64,000 nucleotides of DNA from Streptomyces albus subsp. albus (GCF_000719865.1 NZ_JOID01000007.1:124001-188000); one strand, 5' to 3'; positions 1-9,989 are shown, numbered from the stretch's first letter. Numbers and translations: made by a program. The notes: generated by a model from the sequence alone, not told the origin.

Positions 1-65
1 AGGGAGGTGGACGGCGCACCGGGCGGCATCCGTCCGGCCCGGACCGATCGACCTCTGGAGAACAC

Positions 66-533
66 GTGCCCCGTTCCATCGCCACCGCCGACCGTGTCAG
101 CCGCGACGAACTCCTCGGCTTCCTCCGGCCGCGCCACCGCGCGGTCCTGCTGACCCGCAAACGGGACGGCTCGCCGCAGATGTCCCCGCTCACCTGCGGT
201 GTGGACACGGAGGGCCGTATCGTCATGTCGACTTATCCCGAGCGGGCGAAGGCCCACAACGCGCGCCGCGACCCACGGGTCTCGCTGTGCGTCCTCTCGG
301 ACGAGTTCAACGGTCCGTACGTGCAGGTCGACGGCGACGCGGAGGTCCTCGACATGCCGGAGGCCCTGGAGCCGCTGGTGGAGTACTTCCGCTGCATCTC
401 CGGTGAACACCCCGACTGGGACGAGTACCGGGAGGCGATGCGGGTCCAGAACAAGTCGCTGATCCGGGTGACGATCACCGGCTGGGGCCCGGTCGCCACC
501 GGCGGCTTCCCGCCGCGCCTGGCCGGCGGCTGA
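66..533 (+). CDS. PPOX-class F420-dependent oxidoreductase family protein
   Basis: 155-residue split-barrel protein of the pyridoxamine-5'-phosphate-oxidase-like superfamily. The N-terminal half reads as the typical barrel (strands around LLTRKRDGSPQMSPL and GRIVMSTYPERAKAHNARRDPRV), where the K-A-x-N-x-R-R-D-P segment is the usual cofactor-phosphate-binding stretch of the actinobacterial F420/flavin PPOX subgroup; the acidic strand YVQVDGDAEVLD follows. Length (about 150) is normal for the family. GTG start at 66 is preceded by a CTCTGGAG ribosome site. Family members reduce small substrates with F420H2 or flavin; no substrate can be inferred. It sits alone, with gene 771 downstream under its own likely promoter. 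Confidence 0.85.
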   Translation: MPRSIATADRVSRDELLGFLRPRHRAVLLTRKRDGSPQMSPLTCGVDTEGRIVMSTYPERAKAHNARRDPRVSLCVLSDEFNGPYVQVDGDAEVLDMPEALEPLVEYFRCISGEHPDWDEYREAMRVQNKSLIRVTITGWGPVATGGFPPRLAGG

Positions 534-688
534 CACCCCGCCCCGCCCGGCGTCCCGCACGCCGTCGTGAACATGCCGGGGCCGGACGGGACGCGGGCCG
601 CACCGCCGCTCCGGCCCCACGAGCACGGGGGCCGGCCGGCAGGCCCCGCCGGCCGGCCGCCCGTGCGGGCATCCGGGACCACTCCCCC

Positions 689-713
689 GTTTCGGCGGCC
701 ACCCCCCGGGAAC
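689..713 (+). promoter_or_regulatory. SigB-family-like promoter for the 771 gene
   Basis: GTTT (689-692), 15-nt spacer, GGGAAC (708-713). This fits the GNNT-N14-16-GGGWA pattern known for Streptomyces SigB/SigH-type stress promoters. Predicted start of transcription is about 50 nt before the ATG. Confidence 0.5.
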
Positions 714-770
714 CCGGAGGTTTTCCGAGGCCGAACTCCGAGGCCGAACGCCGAACGCAGGAGGCTGCCC

Positions 771-1121
771 ATGAGCAAGCACGACGGCGAGGCGCTCCCG
801 CTGGCCGACTACGACGAGTTGTCGGCCGGCGCGCTGGAGCACCGCCTCCGCACCCTGGACTCCGCCGAGCTGGAGGTCCTGCGCCACTACGAGCACGAGC
901 ACGCCAACCGGACCCGGGTCCTGGAGATGATCAACACACGTCAGCTCCAGCTGGCCGGTGGCGGGACCCCGTCGCCGGGCGGGGAGGATCTCCGGCAGGA
1001 GGCGCGGCACGCCGCGGGCGGCGGCTCGCGCGTCACGCCCGAGACCTCGCCCCAGCCGATCCATCCGCCGCCGCACGGCACTCCCGACCAGCGCGCCAAG
1101 CCCAAGGGCAACCGGCCCTGA
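771..1121 (+). CDS. Small hydrophilic actinobacterial protein (LPLADYD-type N-terminus)
   Basis: 116-residue soluble protein. Residues 8-60 (LPLADYDELSAGALEHRLRTLDSAELEVLRHYEHEHANR) form a compact helical module that I recognise from short Streptomyces/Actinobacteria hypothetical proteins, with a conserved L-P-x-x-D-Y-D opening and an arginine/glutamate-rich helix; the rest (65-116) is glycine/proline-rich and probably disordered. Start chosen at ATG 771 because a GCAGGAGG ribosome site lies 6 nt upstream; the open frame extends further upstream but without a ribosome site. A stress-type promoter lies upstream. Function unknown; no catalytic motif is visible. Confidence 0.75.
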   Translation: MSKHDGEALPLADYDELSAGALEHRLRTLDSAELEVLRHYEHEHANRTRVLEMINTRQLQLAGGGTPSPGGEDLRQEARHAAGGGSRVTPETSPQPIHPPPHGTPDQRAKPKGNRP

Positions 1122-1168
1122 CTAAGGCGCGCCGCGAAAATGCCGCCTGCCCGGCGGCGCCCGGCACT

Positions 1169-1189
1169 CCCCCGGCCTGCGGCCGGGGG
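1169..1189. terminator. GC hairpin after the 771 gene
   Basis: Perfect 9-bp stem (CCCCCGGCC / GGCCGGGGG) with a 3-nt loop, 48 nt after the 771-gene stop. It is the first of three stacked hairpins in this gap; U-tract-free GC hairpins are the usual terminator form in Streptomyces. Confidence 0.55.
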
Positions 1190-1211
1190 TGCCCCACGCC
1201 GCGCCGCCGGG

Positions 1212-1241
1212 CCCGTCCCGGTACCTCCGTACCGGGACGGG
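1212..1241. terminator. Strong 13-bp hairpin
   Basis: Perfect 13-bp inverted repeat (CCCGTCCCGGTAC at 1212-1224, complement at 1229-1241) with a 4-nt loop. Likely part of the terminator for the upstream gene. Confidence 0.6.
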
Positions 1242-1353
1242 GCCTCCGCCTTGCGATCCCACGCGCCGGAACGCTGCCGGGCCCGCCCTGCGGGCGGACG
1301 GCGCCACTTCCGCGACACGCCGTGGCGGCGCCCGCGGGACGCGTGCGCGTGGC

Positions 1354-1404
1354 GAGGCCTCCGGTGTGACGGAGCTGTCGGGACCACACCACACCGGAGG
1401 CCTC
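1354..1404. repeat. Perfect 15-bp inverted repeat upstream of the pyruvyl transferase gene
   Basis: Arms at 1354-1368 (GAGGCCTCCGGTGTG) and 1390-1404 are exact complements separated by 21 nt. It lies about 200 nt before the next start, so it could be a terminator, an operator or an RNA structure. The rest of the 1122-1600 gap shows no gene. Confidence 0.5.
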
Positions 1405-1600
1405 AGCGGCCCACCGTAGTGTCCGGGGAAGCCGTTGGGACCTTGTTCGACGGCAGACGACCCACGGGGGTGACCGGACGGCCACCGGCGGCCCGGGCCC
1501 GGACCGGTGCGCGCCGGAAACCTGCGCGCACACCGCGCACCGCGCCCCGTGCGCAGCGCCAGATGTGCAGGAAGCCCCAGGGGAGGGACACCGATTGAGC

Positions 1601-2545
1601 ATGCCGACGGACTGGACGGACACCGCGCCGCGCGCCGGAAGAGTGCTGCTGACCGGCTGGTTCAGTTTTCTGCACGGGGAGGCCACGGTGGGCGACCTGC
1701 TGTCGCTGGACCGCGTCCGGGGCGCCCTGGACCGGTGGGGCATCGCGTACGACACCGCCTGGAGCGGTGGCTTCCGCCCGCACGGGCTGCGGCTCGACGA
1801 GGCCGACCCCGGCCGGTACCGGGCGGTGGTCTTCGTCTGCGGTCCCCTGCACGGGCCGCAGATCGAGGATCTGCACCGGCGCTTCCCGCACTGTGCGCGC
1901 ATCGCCGTGGGCGTCTCCGTCCTCGACGGGGACGATCCGGCGGTCCGCGGCTTCCACCGGGTGCTGGCCCGGGACGCGCCCGGCGCCCGGCCCCGCCGCG
2001 ACCTGGCCGTTTCCGCGCCCCGCTCCCCCGCCCCGCCCGTCGTCGGGGTGGCGCTGACCCGCGGGCAGGGCGAGTACGGCGGCCGGCGGCGGCACGAGGC
2101 GGCCGGCGATGCCCTGACCGCCTGGGTGAACGGCAAGGACTGCGCGCGGCTCGAACTGGAGACCCGGCTCGACCCGGACGACTGGCGGCTGTCCGCCACC
2201 GTCGCCCAGTTCGAGGCGGTCGTCGCGCGGCTCGACCTCCTCGTCACCAACCGGCTGCACGGGCTGGTCACCGGTCTGCGCGCCGGTGTGCCCGTGCTGG
2301 CCGTCGACGCGGTCGCGGGCGGGGCGAAGCTCACCGCCCAGGCCCGGGCGTGCGGCTGGCCCGCCCTGGTGCCGGTGGAGACGGCGGGAGCGGAGGAGCT
2401 GGACCGCTGGTGGGAGTGGTGCCTGGGCGAGGGCAGGGCGGTGGCCCGGCAGCGCGCCGAGGAGTTCCGCTCGGCCCCGGAGCCGGAGCTGCTCACCGGA
2501 CTGGCCGAGGCCCTGGACGGTGCGGCGGCCGGTGCGGCGCGATGA
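1601..2545 (+). CDS. Polysaccharide pyruvyl transferase family protein
   Basis: 314-residue protein of the PS_pyruv_trans fold (GT-B-like). The N-terminus has the family opening VLLTGWFSFLHGEATVGDLLSL and the C-terminal half the diagnostic LLVTNRLHGLVTGLRAGVPVLAVD. Known members transfer pyruvate from PEP to a sugar as a ketal, or act as glycosyltransferase-like enzymes on cell-surface glycans; the acceptor here is unknown. Start: GGGGAGGGA ends 12 nt before ATG 1601 and 6 nt before an in-frame TTG 1595, so TTG 1595 is a real alternative. The stop overlaps the next ATG (ATGA at 2542), implying translational coupling to the phosphoesterase. Confidence 0.75.
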   Translation: MPTDWTDTAPRAGRVLLTGWFSFLHGEATVGDLLSLDRVRGALDRWGIAYDTAWSGGFRPHGLRLDEADPGRYRAVVFVCGPLHGPQIEDLHRRFPHCARIAVGVSVLDGDDPAVRGFHRVLARDAPGARPRRDLAVSAPRSPAPPVVGVALTRGQGEYGGRRRHEAAGDALTAWVNGKDCARLELETRLDPDDWRLSATVAQFEAVVARLDLLVTNRLHGLVTGLRAGVPVLAVDAVAGGAKLTAQARACGWPALVPVETAGAEELDRWWEWCLGEGRAVARQRAEEFRSAPEPELLTGLAEALDGAAAGAAR

Positions 2546-3144
2546 GCCACGCGGACGGAGGGGCCCGGCGGAGCGGGGACGGACGGCGGAGCACGGACGG
2601 ACCGGTGGACCCGCGGGCCGGGCGGGCGGGCGGCGGCCCGCTGCGGCTGCTGCTGATGTCGGACACCCATCTCCCCAAGCGGGCTCGGGAGTTGCCGCCC
2701 CGGCTGCTGGAACTGGTGCCCGAGGCCGATGTCGTCATCCACGCCGGGGACTGGGTGGACACGGCCACGCTGGACCTCCTCGAGACCCGGGCCCGCCGGC
2801 TGATCGGCGTGTACGGCAACAACGACGGCCCGGAACTGCGGGCCCGGCTGCCCGAGGTGGCGCGCGCCGAACTCGGCGGGCTGCGCTTCGGCGTCGTCCA
2901 CGAGACCGGAGCCGCGCGGGGCCGGGAGGAACGCTGCGCCCGGGAGTTCCCCGGTCTGGACGTCCTGGTCTTCGGCCACAGCCACATCCCGTGGGACACC
3001 GAGGCGCCCGGCGGGCCGCGGCTGCTGAACCCCGGCTCGCCGACCGACCGCCGGCGACAGCCGCACTGCACCTTCATGACGGCCGGGATCTCGGAGGGCC
3101 GGCTCACCGGCGTACGGCTGCACCGCCTGCCGCCCCGGCGCTGA
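2542..3144 (+). CDS. YfcE/MJ0936-type metallophosphoesterase
   Basis: 200-residue calcineurin-like phosphoesterase. All metal-ligand blocks are visible: LLLMSDTHLPK (D-x-H), VIHAGDW (G-D), GVYGNNDG (G-N-N-D), GVVHETG (H) and VLVFGHSHIPW (G-H-S-H), followed by LLNPGSPTDRR, which is characteristic of the YfcE/MJ0936 phosphodiesterase branch. A 38-residue glycine/arginine-rich extension precedes the domain. It overlaps the pyruvyl transferase gene by four bases, so the two are probably translated as a unit. Physiological substrate unknown; homologues hydrolyse phosphodiesters with divalent metals. Confidence 0.85.
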   Translation: MSHADGGARRSGDGRRSTDGPVDPRAGRAGGGPLRLLLMSDTHLPKRARELPPRLLELVPEADVVIHAGDWVDTATLDLLETRARRLIGVYGNNDGPELRARLPEVARAELGGLRFGVVHETGAARGREERCAREFPGLDVLVFGHSHIPWDTEAPGGPRLLNPGSPTDRRRQPHCTFMTAGISEGRLTGVRLHRLPPRR

Positions 3145-3352
3145 CGTCCCACGCCCCCGGGAGTCACTGCCGGAGCGCCGGCCGACCCCCCACCGACGCG
3201 GGGACGCGGGACCGCCCCGGCCGAGCGTCACCGGGCCCCACGCGAGGACCGCGGCTCGACGTCGCCGGAACGTGGCGGGGAGGTCCGCGGTCGTGCGGAC
3301 ACCCCGCCGTCGTGCGGGCGCCCCCGCGGTCTCGCGATGCGCCGCGCCGCGG

Positions 3353-3565
3353 TCACCCGTGCCGGTCCCCCGGGTCGCGCTGGGCCTCGGCGTTGGTGGT
3401 GAGCGCGTCGCCGCTCTCGCCGTCGCGCGCGGCGGCGTCCTCATCCGGCGTCACCCTCCGCTGAGCCGCCCGGATCTCCGCCTCGACCTCCTGAGCCGCC
3501 GTGGCGGGCTTGCGGGCCGGCTCGTTCCGCTCATTCCCGTTCCGGTCGTTCCGTTCCGTCGTCAT
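3353..3565 (-). CDS. Small charged hydrophilic protein
   Basis: 70-residue protein rich in R, N, E, D and A (MTTERNDRNGNERNEP opening, then AAQEVEAEIRAAQRRV), with no hydrophobic core, so probably disordered or with one short amphipathic helix. Start ATG at 3565 has an AAGGAG ribosome site 9 nt upstream. Similar small hydrophilic proteins recur elsewhere in this window (25062, 33217, 37878), suggesting a hydrophilin-like stress role, but that is inference only. Convergent with the phosphoesterase gene. Confidence 0.55.
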   Translation of the reverse strand: MTTERNDRNGNERNEPARKPATAAQEVEAEIRAAQRRVTPDEDAAARDGESGDALTTNAEAQRDPGDRHG

Positions 3566-3948
3566 GCCGGACTCCTTCCCGTGGCTGGTCGCGCCGCCGG
3601 GGTGCGGGCGGGCCGGTCCCGCCGGCACCCGGGCGGTCTCCGCTTCTCCTGCTCGCCGCGCCGGGGGATATTCCGGCGCCCGCGTGCTCCGTCCGGGCGC
3701 CCGCCGTACCCGCGCGCCCGTCCCCTGCCCGCCGGCGGTACCGCTCCGGGGCCGTCCCGGCGGGCTCGCGGGCCGTTCCCGCTGTCCGCCGGCCGGGGCA
3801 TCGGCCGGATGGACAGGCGTGGCAGGGCCCGGCGCGGACGGCGGTGCGGCTAGCGTCGGTCCGTCCCCCGGAGACCGCGGCCCGGAAGCCCCCGGAAGAC
3901 GCAGCCCTGAGTAACAGCCGCCCGCACCACAGCTGACAGGAGCGTTCC
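3566..3948. other. Divergent intergenic region
   Basis: 383 nt between the small leftward gene and the rightward molybdopterin oxidoreductase. A TAGCGT at 3850-3855 resembles a housekeeping -10 element, but no convincing -35 lies at the right distance. No gene seen. Confidence 0.4.
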
Positions 3949-6420
3949 GTGACCGACCGCACCGCCGACATCTGGGGGGCCCGCACACCGTTCGCCGCCG
4001 GGCAGCGCTGGCCCGAGCGTGTGGACCGGCATCTCACCGCGGACGAGTCGGAGGTCCACACCTGGGTCCCCTCGGTCTGCGTCCTGTGCTCCACCGGCTG
4101 CGGTCTGGACATCGCCGTCTCGCACGACGGCCGGATGGTGGGCGTCCGGGGCCGCGCCGGCGACCGCGTCAACCACGGACGGCTGGGGCCCAAGGGGCTG
4201 TACGGCTGGCAGGCCGTCAACTCCCCCGACCGTCTCACCCGCCCCCTGGTCCGGGCCGGCGGCCGGCTGGAGCCCGCCGACTGGGACACCGCCCTGGGCA
4301 CCGTCGCCGACCGCTCCCGTCAGGTCCTCGCCGAGCACGGGCCGCTCGCGATGGCCTTCTACACCTCCGGGCAGCTGTTCGCCGAGGAGTACTACGCGCA
4401 GACCGTCATCGCCCGCGGCGGCATCGGCACGCCCCATCTCGACGGCAATACGCGGCTGTGCACCGCCACCGCCGAGTGGGCGCTGATCGAGAGCTTCGGC
4501 AGCGACGGCGACCCGGGCTCCTACACCGACATCGACCTCTGCGACACGCTCTTCCTCGTCGGCCACAACACCGCCGAGACGCAGACCGTGCTGTGGTCCC
4601 GGATCCTCGACCGGCTGCACGGGCCGGACCGTCCCCGGCTGGTGGTCGCCGACCCCCGGCTGACCGAGACCGCCCGTGAGGCCGACGTCCATCTGGCGCT
4701 GCGTCCGGGCACCAATGTGGCGCTGCTCAACGCGCTGCTCCACGAGATTTTCGAACACGGCCTGCTGGACCGGGAGTTCGTCGACGCGCGCACCACCGGT
4801 TACGAGGAGCTGGCCGCCGAGGTCGCCGGCTGGTCCCCCGAGCGGGCGGCCGGCGTCTGCGGCGTGCCGGCCGAGGACATCCGCGCCGCCGCGCGGATCC
4901 TCGGCACCGGCGAGCGGCTGGTGTCCACCGTGCTGCAGGGCGTCTACCAGTCGCACCAGGCGACCGCCGCCGCCGTCCAGGTGAACAATCTCCATCTGCT
5001 GCGCGGAATGATCGGCCGCCCCGGACGCACCGTCTTCCAGATGAACGGCCAGCCCACCGCCCAGAACACCCGCGAGACCGGCGCCAACGGCGCCCTGCCG
5101 GGCTTCCGCAACTGGCAGAACGCAGCCCATGTCCGCGAGATCGCCGAGGCGTGGAACGTCGAGCCGCTGCGCATCCCGCACTGGGGCCCGCCCACCCACG
5201 CCATGGAGATCTTCCGGTACTGCGAGGAGGGCTCGGTGCGGTTCCTCTGGGTGACGGGCACCAACCCCGCGGTCTCCCTTCCCGAACTGCGCCGCATCCG
5301 CTCGGTGCTCGGCCAGGACCGGCTGTTCCTCGTCGTCTCCGACGCCTTCCGCAGCGAGACCGCCGAACTCGCCGACGTCGTGCTGCCCGCCGCCCTGTGG
5401 GGCGAGAAGACCGGCTGCTGCACCAACGCCGACCGGACGGTCCACCTCTCGGAGAAGGCCGTCGAACCGCCCGGCGGGGCGCGCTCCGACTTCGACATCC
5501 TGCTGGAGTACGCGCGCCGGATGGACCTGCGCGACAAGGACGGCGGACCGCTGCTCACCTGGCGGAGCCCGGAGGACGCCTGGCGGGACTTCACCGCCCT
5601 CACCCGGGGCCGGCCATGCGACCAGAGCGCGCTGACGTACGACCGGCTGCGCGGCTCCGGCGGCGTCCAGTGGCCCTGCACGCCCGAGGCACCGGACGGG
5701 ACCGAGCGCCTCTACGCCGACCACGTCTTCCCCACCCGCGCCGGCCAGTGCGAGGACTACGGGCACGACCTCACCACGGGCGCCCAGTACGAGGCCGGCG
5801 AGTACCGGGCCCGGGACCCCGCCGGACGGGCCCGGCTGCGGGCGGCGCCGTACCTCCCCCCGCACGAACCGGTGGACGAGACCTACCCGCTCCAGCTCAC
5901 CACCGGCCGTACCGTGCACCACTGGCACACCCGCACCAGAACCGGCCGGGTGCCCGAGCTGCGGCGGGCCGCCCCCGACGTCTGGGTGCAGCTCTCCGCC
6001 GAGGACGCCGCGGAGCTGGGCATCGCCGACGGCGACCTGGTGCGGGTGGTGTCCCGGCGCGGTGAGATCGAGGCGCCCGCGGTGTGCCGGGGCACCCGGC
6101 GGGGGGTCGTCTTCGCCCCGTTCCACTACGGCTACTGGGACCAGACCGAGCCCGGCCGGCACACCCGCGCCGCCAACGAGACCACCCGCACCGAGTGGGA
6201 CCCGGTCTCCAAGCAGCCGCTGTACAAGTACAGCGCGGTCCGGGTGCAGAAGATCTCCTCGGCGGCGACCGCGCTCGCCCACGGGACGGCCGACTCCGAC
6301 CGGCAGACCGACGCCCCGCCGCCCGGCACCCTGACCGCGGAGACCGCCGCCCCCACCGGGGAGAACCGGGACACGGGCGGGACCGGGAGCACCGCGGCCC
6401 GGCCGGCGGGGAAGGTGTGA
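3949..6420 (+). CDS. Molybdopterin oxidoreductase (assimilatory nitrate reductase/formate dehydrogenase-like)
   Basis: 823-residue member of the DMSO-reductase superfamily. It has the N-terminal Fe-S motif (C44, C47, C51), the catalytic domains (a likely Mo-ligand Cys171 in NTRLCTATAEW, at the place of the NapA/NasA cysteine) and a C-terminal molydopterin-dinucleotide-binding domain (TTGRTVHHWHTRTRTGR, then FAPFHYGYW and ANETTRTEWDP). The fourth Fe-S cysteine expected in C-x-K-G is Gly80 (GRLGPKGLYGW). Best guess is a nitrate-reductase-like or formate-dehydrogenase-like cytoplasmic enzyme; no Tat signal is visible. The tail (about 760-823) is low-complexity. GTG start has a CAGGAG site. Two genes follow closely, the first nearly overlapping. 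Confidence 0.8.
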   Translation: MTDRTADIWGARTPFAAGQRWPERVDRHLTADESEVHTWVPSVCVLCSTGCGLDIAVSHDGRMVGVRGRAGDRVNHGRLGPKGLYGWQAVNSPDRLTRPLVRAGGRLEPADWDTALGTVADRSRQVLAEHGPLAMAFYTSGQLFAEEYYAQTVIARGGIGTPHLDGNTRLCTATAEWALIESFGSDGDPGSYTDIDLCDTLFLVGHNTAETQTVLWSRILDRLHGPDRPRLVVADPRLTETAREADVHLALRPGTNVALLNALLHEIFEHGLLDREFVDARTTGYEELAAEVAGWSPERAAGVCGVPAEDIRAAARILGTGERLVSTVLQGVYQSHQATAAAVQVNNLHLLRGMIGRPGRTVFQMNGQPTAQNTRETGANGALPGFRNWQNAAHVREIAEAWNVEPLRIPHWGPPTHAMEIFRYCEEGSVRFLWVTGTNPAVSLPELRRIRSVLGQDRLFLVVSDAFRSETAELADVVLPAALWGEKTGCCTNADRTVHLSEKAVEPPGGARSDFDILLEYARRMDLRDKDGGPLLTWRSPEDAWRDFTALTRGRPCDQSALTYDRLRGSGGVQWPCTPEAPDGTERLYADHVFPTRAGQCEDYGHDLTTGAQYEAGEYRARDPAGRARLRAAPYLPPHEPVDETYPLQLTTGRTVHHWHTRTRTGRVPELRRAAPDVWVQLSAEDAAELGIADGDLVRVVSRRGEIEAPAVCRGTRRGVVFAPFHYGYWDQTEPGRHTRAANETTRTEWDPVSKQPLYKYSAVRVQKISSAATALAHGTADSDRQTDAPPPGTLTAETAAPTGENRDTGGTGSTAARPAGKV

Positions 6421-6425
6421 GCGCC

Positions 6426-6929
6426 GTGACGACCACCAGGACCGGAACCCTCCTCGCCGAACTGCACGGAGCCGAGGAGGCCCTGGCCCGGGAGTTCCAC
6501 CGGGTCGCCGAGCGCCAGGCCGCCGACCACGGCACCCACTACCCCTGCCGCACCCTGGCCGCACAGTGCGAGGAGCACGCCGCGCGGCTGCGGACCGCCG
6601 CCCGGCGGTACGGCCAGGACCTGTCCGGGCCCCGTCACAGCGAGACCCTGGCGCACCTCGCGGACGCCGTGCGGGAGAAGTCCTCCGAGCGGCGGGGCCA
6701 CCACACCTCCGCCGGGCAGCTCCTCCTGCGCGACCTGCGTCACCTCTACCTCGCCGCCCAGGAGGCCGGCCTGCTGTGGCTCCTGCTCGGCCAGGTGGCG
6801 CGGGCCGTCCGCGACCAGGGGCTGCTGGACGACGTGGAGGAGCTGCACCGCGAGACGCTCGGCCAGATCCGCTGGCTGACGACGCGGCTGAAGAACGCCG
6901 CCCCCCAGGTCCTGGCCACGGCCGACTGA
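6426..6929 (+). CDS. Helical protein downstream of the molybdoenzyme
   Basis: 167-residue, almost entirely alpha-helical, histidine- and leucine-rich protein (HGTHYPCRTLAAQCEEHAARL near the N-terminus, LRDLRHLYLAAQEAGLLWLLLGQVARAV in the middle). The shape suggests a four-helix, ferritin-like or DUF892-like bundle, but a metal-binding ExxH pattern is not clear. GTG 6426 lies 10 nt after GGGGAAGG; GTG 6417, which overlaps the molybdoenzyme stop, is the alternative. The tight spacing suggests it works with the oxidoreductase, perhaps as an assembly or partner protein. Not recognised beyond that. Confidence 0.65.
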   Translation: MTTTRTGTLLAELHGAEEALAREFHRVAERQAADHGTHYPCRTLAAQCEEHAARLRTAARRYGQDLSGPRHSETLAHLADAVREKSSERRGHHTSAGQLLLRDLRHLYLAAQEAGLLWLLLGQVARAVRDQGLLDDVEELHRETLGQIRWLTTRLKNAAPQVLATAD

Positions 6930-6950
6930 ACCACGCGGACGGGGAGCACG

Positions 6951-8294
<1,344 letters not shown>

Positions 8295-8314
8295 TCACCG
8301 GCCTCCCCGGCCGC

Positions 8315-8329
8315 CCGGTCGCCGACCGG
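8315..8329. terminator. Short hairpin between convergent genes
   Basis: CCGGTC/GACCGG 6-bp stem with a 3-nt loop in the 39-nt gap between the convergent phosphatase and FAD dehydrogenase genes. Confidence 0.35.
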
Positions 8330-8333
8330 TACC

Positions 8334-9989
8334 TCAGCCGGTCTCCCGCGCCGCCTCCCGCCCGGCGGTGCGGCCGGAGAAGAGACAGCCGCCGAGGAAG
8401 GTCCCCTCCAGCGAGCGGTAGCCGTGCATCCCGCCGCCGCCGAAGCCCGCCGCCTCACCGGCCGCGTACAGACCGGCCACCGGCTCGCCCATCGCGCCGA
8501 GGACGCGGCCGTTCAGGTCGGTGTGCAGGCCGCCGAGGGTCTTGCGGGTGAGGACGCGCAGCCGCACGGCGATCAGCGGGCCCGCCGCCGGGTCGAGAAG
8601 GCGGTGCGGCGCGACGGTGCGGATGAGTTTGTCGCCGAGATAGCGGCGCGCCCCGTGGATGGCGGTGACCTGGAGGTCCTTGGTGAACGGGTTGGCGATC
8701 TCCCGGTCCCGGGCGGTGATCTCGCGGCGCAGCTCCGTCTCGTCGATGAGCGGCTGCCCGGCGAGCCGGTTCATGCCGCGCACCAGCGCCGCGAGGTCCC
8801 GTTCGACGACGAAGTCGGCGCCGCGGTCCATGAACCGCTTCACCGGGCGCGGCACGTCGATGCGGGCGCGCCCGAGGACGTCGCGGACGCTCTTGCCGGT
8901 GAGGTCGGGGTTCTGTTCGGAGCCGGAGAGGGCGAACTCCTTGCCGATGATCCGCTTGTTGAGGAGGAACCAGGTGTAGTCGTAGCCGCTGCGCATGATG
9001 TGCTCGAGCGTGCCGAGGGTGTCGAAGCCGGGGAAGAGCGGCACCGGCAGCCGCCGTCCGAGGGCGTCCAGCCAGAGCGAGGAGGGGCCGGGCAGGATGC
9101 GGATGCCGTGCCGGGCCCAGACCGGGTTCCAGTTCTCGATGCCCTCGGTGTAGTGCCACATCCGGTCGCGGTTGATCAGGCTGCCGCCGGCCCGTTCGGT
9201 GATCTCCAGCATCCGGCCGTCGACGTGCGCGGGGACGCCGGAGAGCATCCGGGCGGGCGGGGTGCCGAGCCGCTGCGGCCAGTGGCGGCGGACGAGTTCG
9301 TGGTTGCCGCCGATCCCGCCGGAGGCCACCACGACCGCCCCGGCCCGCAGCTCGAAGTCGCGCACGGCGTTGCGGGAGCTGGCCTGCCCGCGCTCGGCGG
9401 CGCTGGGCGCGAGCAGCGTGCCGCGGACGCCGTCCACGCGGCCGTCGGTGACGGTGAGTTCGTCCACCCGGTGCCGGAAGCGCAGCTCCACCGTGCCGCG
9501 CTCCGCGGCCTCGCGGACCCGCCGCTCGAACGGTTCGACGAGCCCGGGGCCCGTGCCCCAGGTGATGTGGAAGCGCGGTACGGAGTTGCCGTGGCCGCGG
9601 GCGTCGTACCCGCCGCGCTCGGCCCAGCCGACCACGGGGAAGAACCGGACGCCCATGCCGTGCAGCCAGGACCGCTTCTCCCCGGCGGCGAAGTCGACGT
9701 AACGCTCGGCCCAGCGGCGCGGCCAGTGGTCCTCGGGCCGGTCGAAGCCGGCCGTGCCCAGCCAGTCCTGCCAGGCCAGCTCGCGGCTGTCGCGGATCCG
9801 CAGCCGCCGCTGCTCGGGCGAGCCGACGAGGAACAGTCCGCCGAAGGACCAGTGCGCCTGGCCGCCGAGCGACGCCTCCGGCTCCTGGTCGAGAAGGATC
9901 ACGCGGCGGCCCGCGTCCGCCAGTTCGGCGGTGGCGGCCAGCCCGGCCAGTCCCGCTCCCACCACGATCACATCGGCGTCGTACGCCAC
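8334..9989 (-). CDS. FAD-binding dehydrogenase (fumarate reductase/ketosteroid dehydrogenase-like)
   Basis: 551-residue flavoprotein. The N-terminal Rossmann dinucleotide site (VIVVGAGLAGLAATAELADAGRRVILLD) is followed by SLGGQAHWSFGGLF, and the C-terminal FAD segment reads LYAAGEAAGFGGGGMHGYRSLEGTFLGGCLFSGRTAG. This is the succinate dehydrogenase/fumarate reductase flavoprotein and 3-ketosteroid-delta1-dehydrogenase superfamily, in the subgroup usually named FAD-binding dehydrogenase in Streptomyces. Covalent-flavin histidine is not obvious. No signal peptide or heme domain, so cytoplasmic with unknown substrate. It stands alone; the divergent neighbour at 10277 is another flavin enzyme acting on hydroxy/keto compounds. 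Confidence 0.8.
   Translation of the reverse strand: MAYDADVIVVGAGLAGLAATAELADAGRRVILLDQEPEASLGGQAHWSFGGLFLVGSPEQRRLRIRDSRELAWQDWLGTAGFDRPEDHWPRRWAERYVDFAAGEKRSWLHGMGVRFFPVVGWAERGGYDARGHGNSVPRFHITWGTGPGLVEPFERRVREAAERGTVELRFRHRVDELTVTDGRVDGVRGTLLAPSAAERGQASSRNAVRDFELRAGAVVVASGGIGGNHELVRRHWPQRLGTPPARMLSGVPAHVDGRMLEITERAGGSLINRDRMWHYTEGIENWNPVWARHGIRILPGPSSLWLDALGRRLPVPLFPGFDTLGTLEHIMRSGYDYTWFLLNKRIIGKEFALSGSEQNPDLTGKSVRDVLGRARIDVPRPVKRFMDRGADFVVERDLAALVRGMNRLAGQPLIDETELRREITARDREIANPFTKDLQVTAIHGARRYLGDKLIRTVAPHRLLDPAAGPLIAVRLRVLTRKTLGGLHTDLNGRVLGAMGEPVAGLYAAGEAAGFGGGGMHGYRSLEGTFLGGCLFSGRTAGREAARETG

Noticed and set aside
1033..3444. Long open frame (about 800 codons) on the minus strand across several genes
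   Set aside because: It is antisense to the pyruvyl transferase and phosphoesterase genes, lacks any domain and has the R/P/G-rich composition of an out-of-frame high-GC reading.
3850..6564. About 900-codon minus-strand frame opposite the molybdoenzyme
   Set aside because: Mirror-image of a clearly coded protein; only the plus strand has Fe-S and cofactor motifs.
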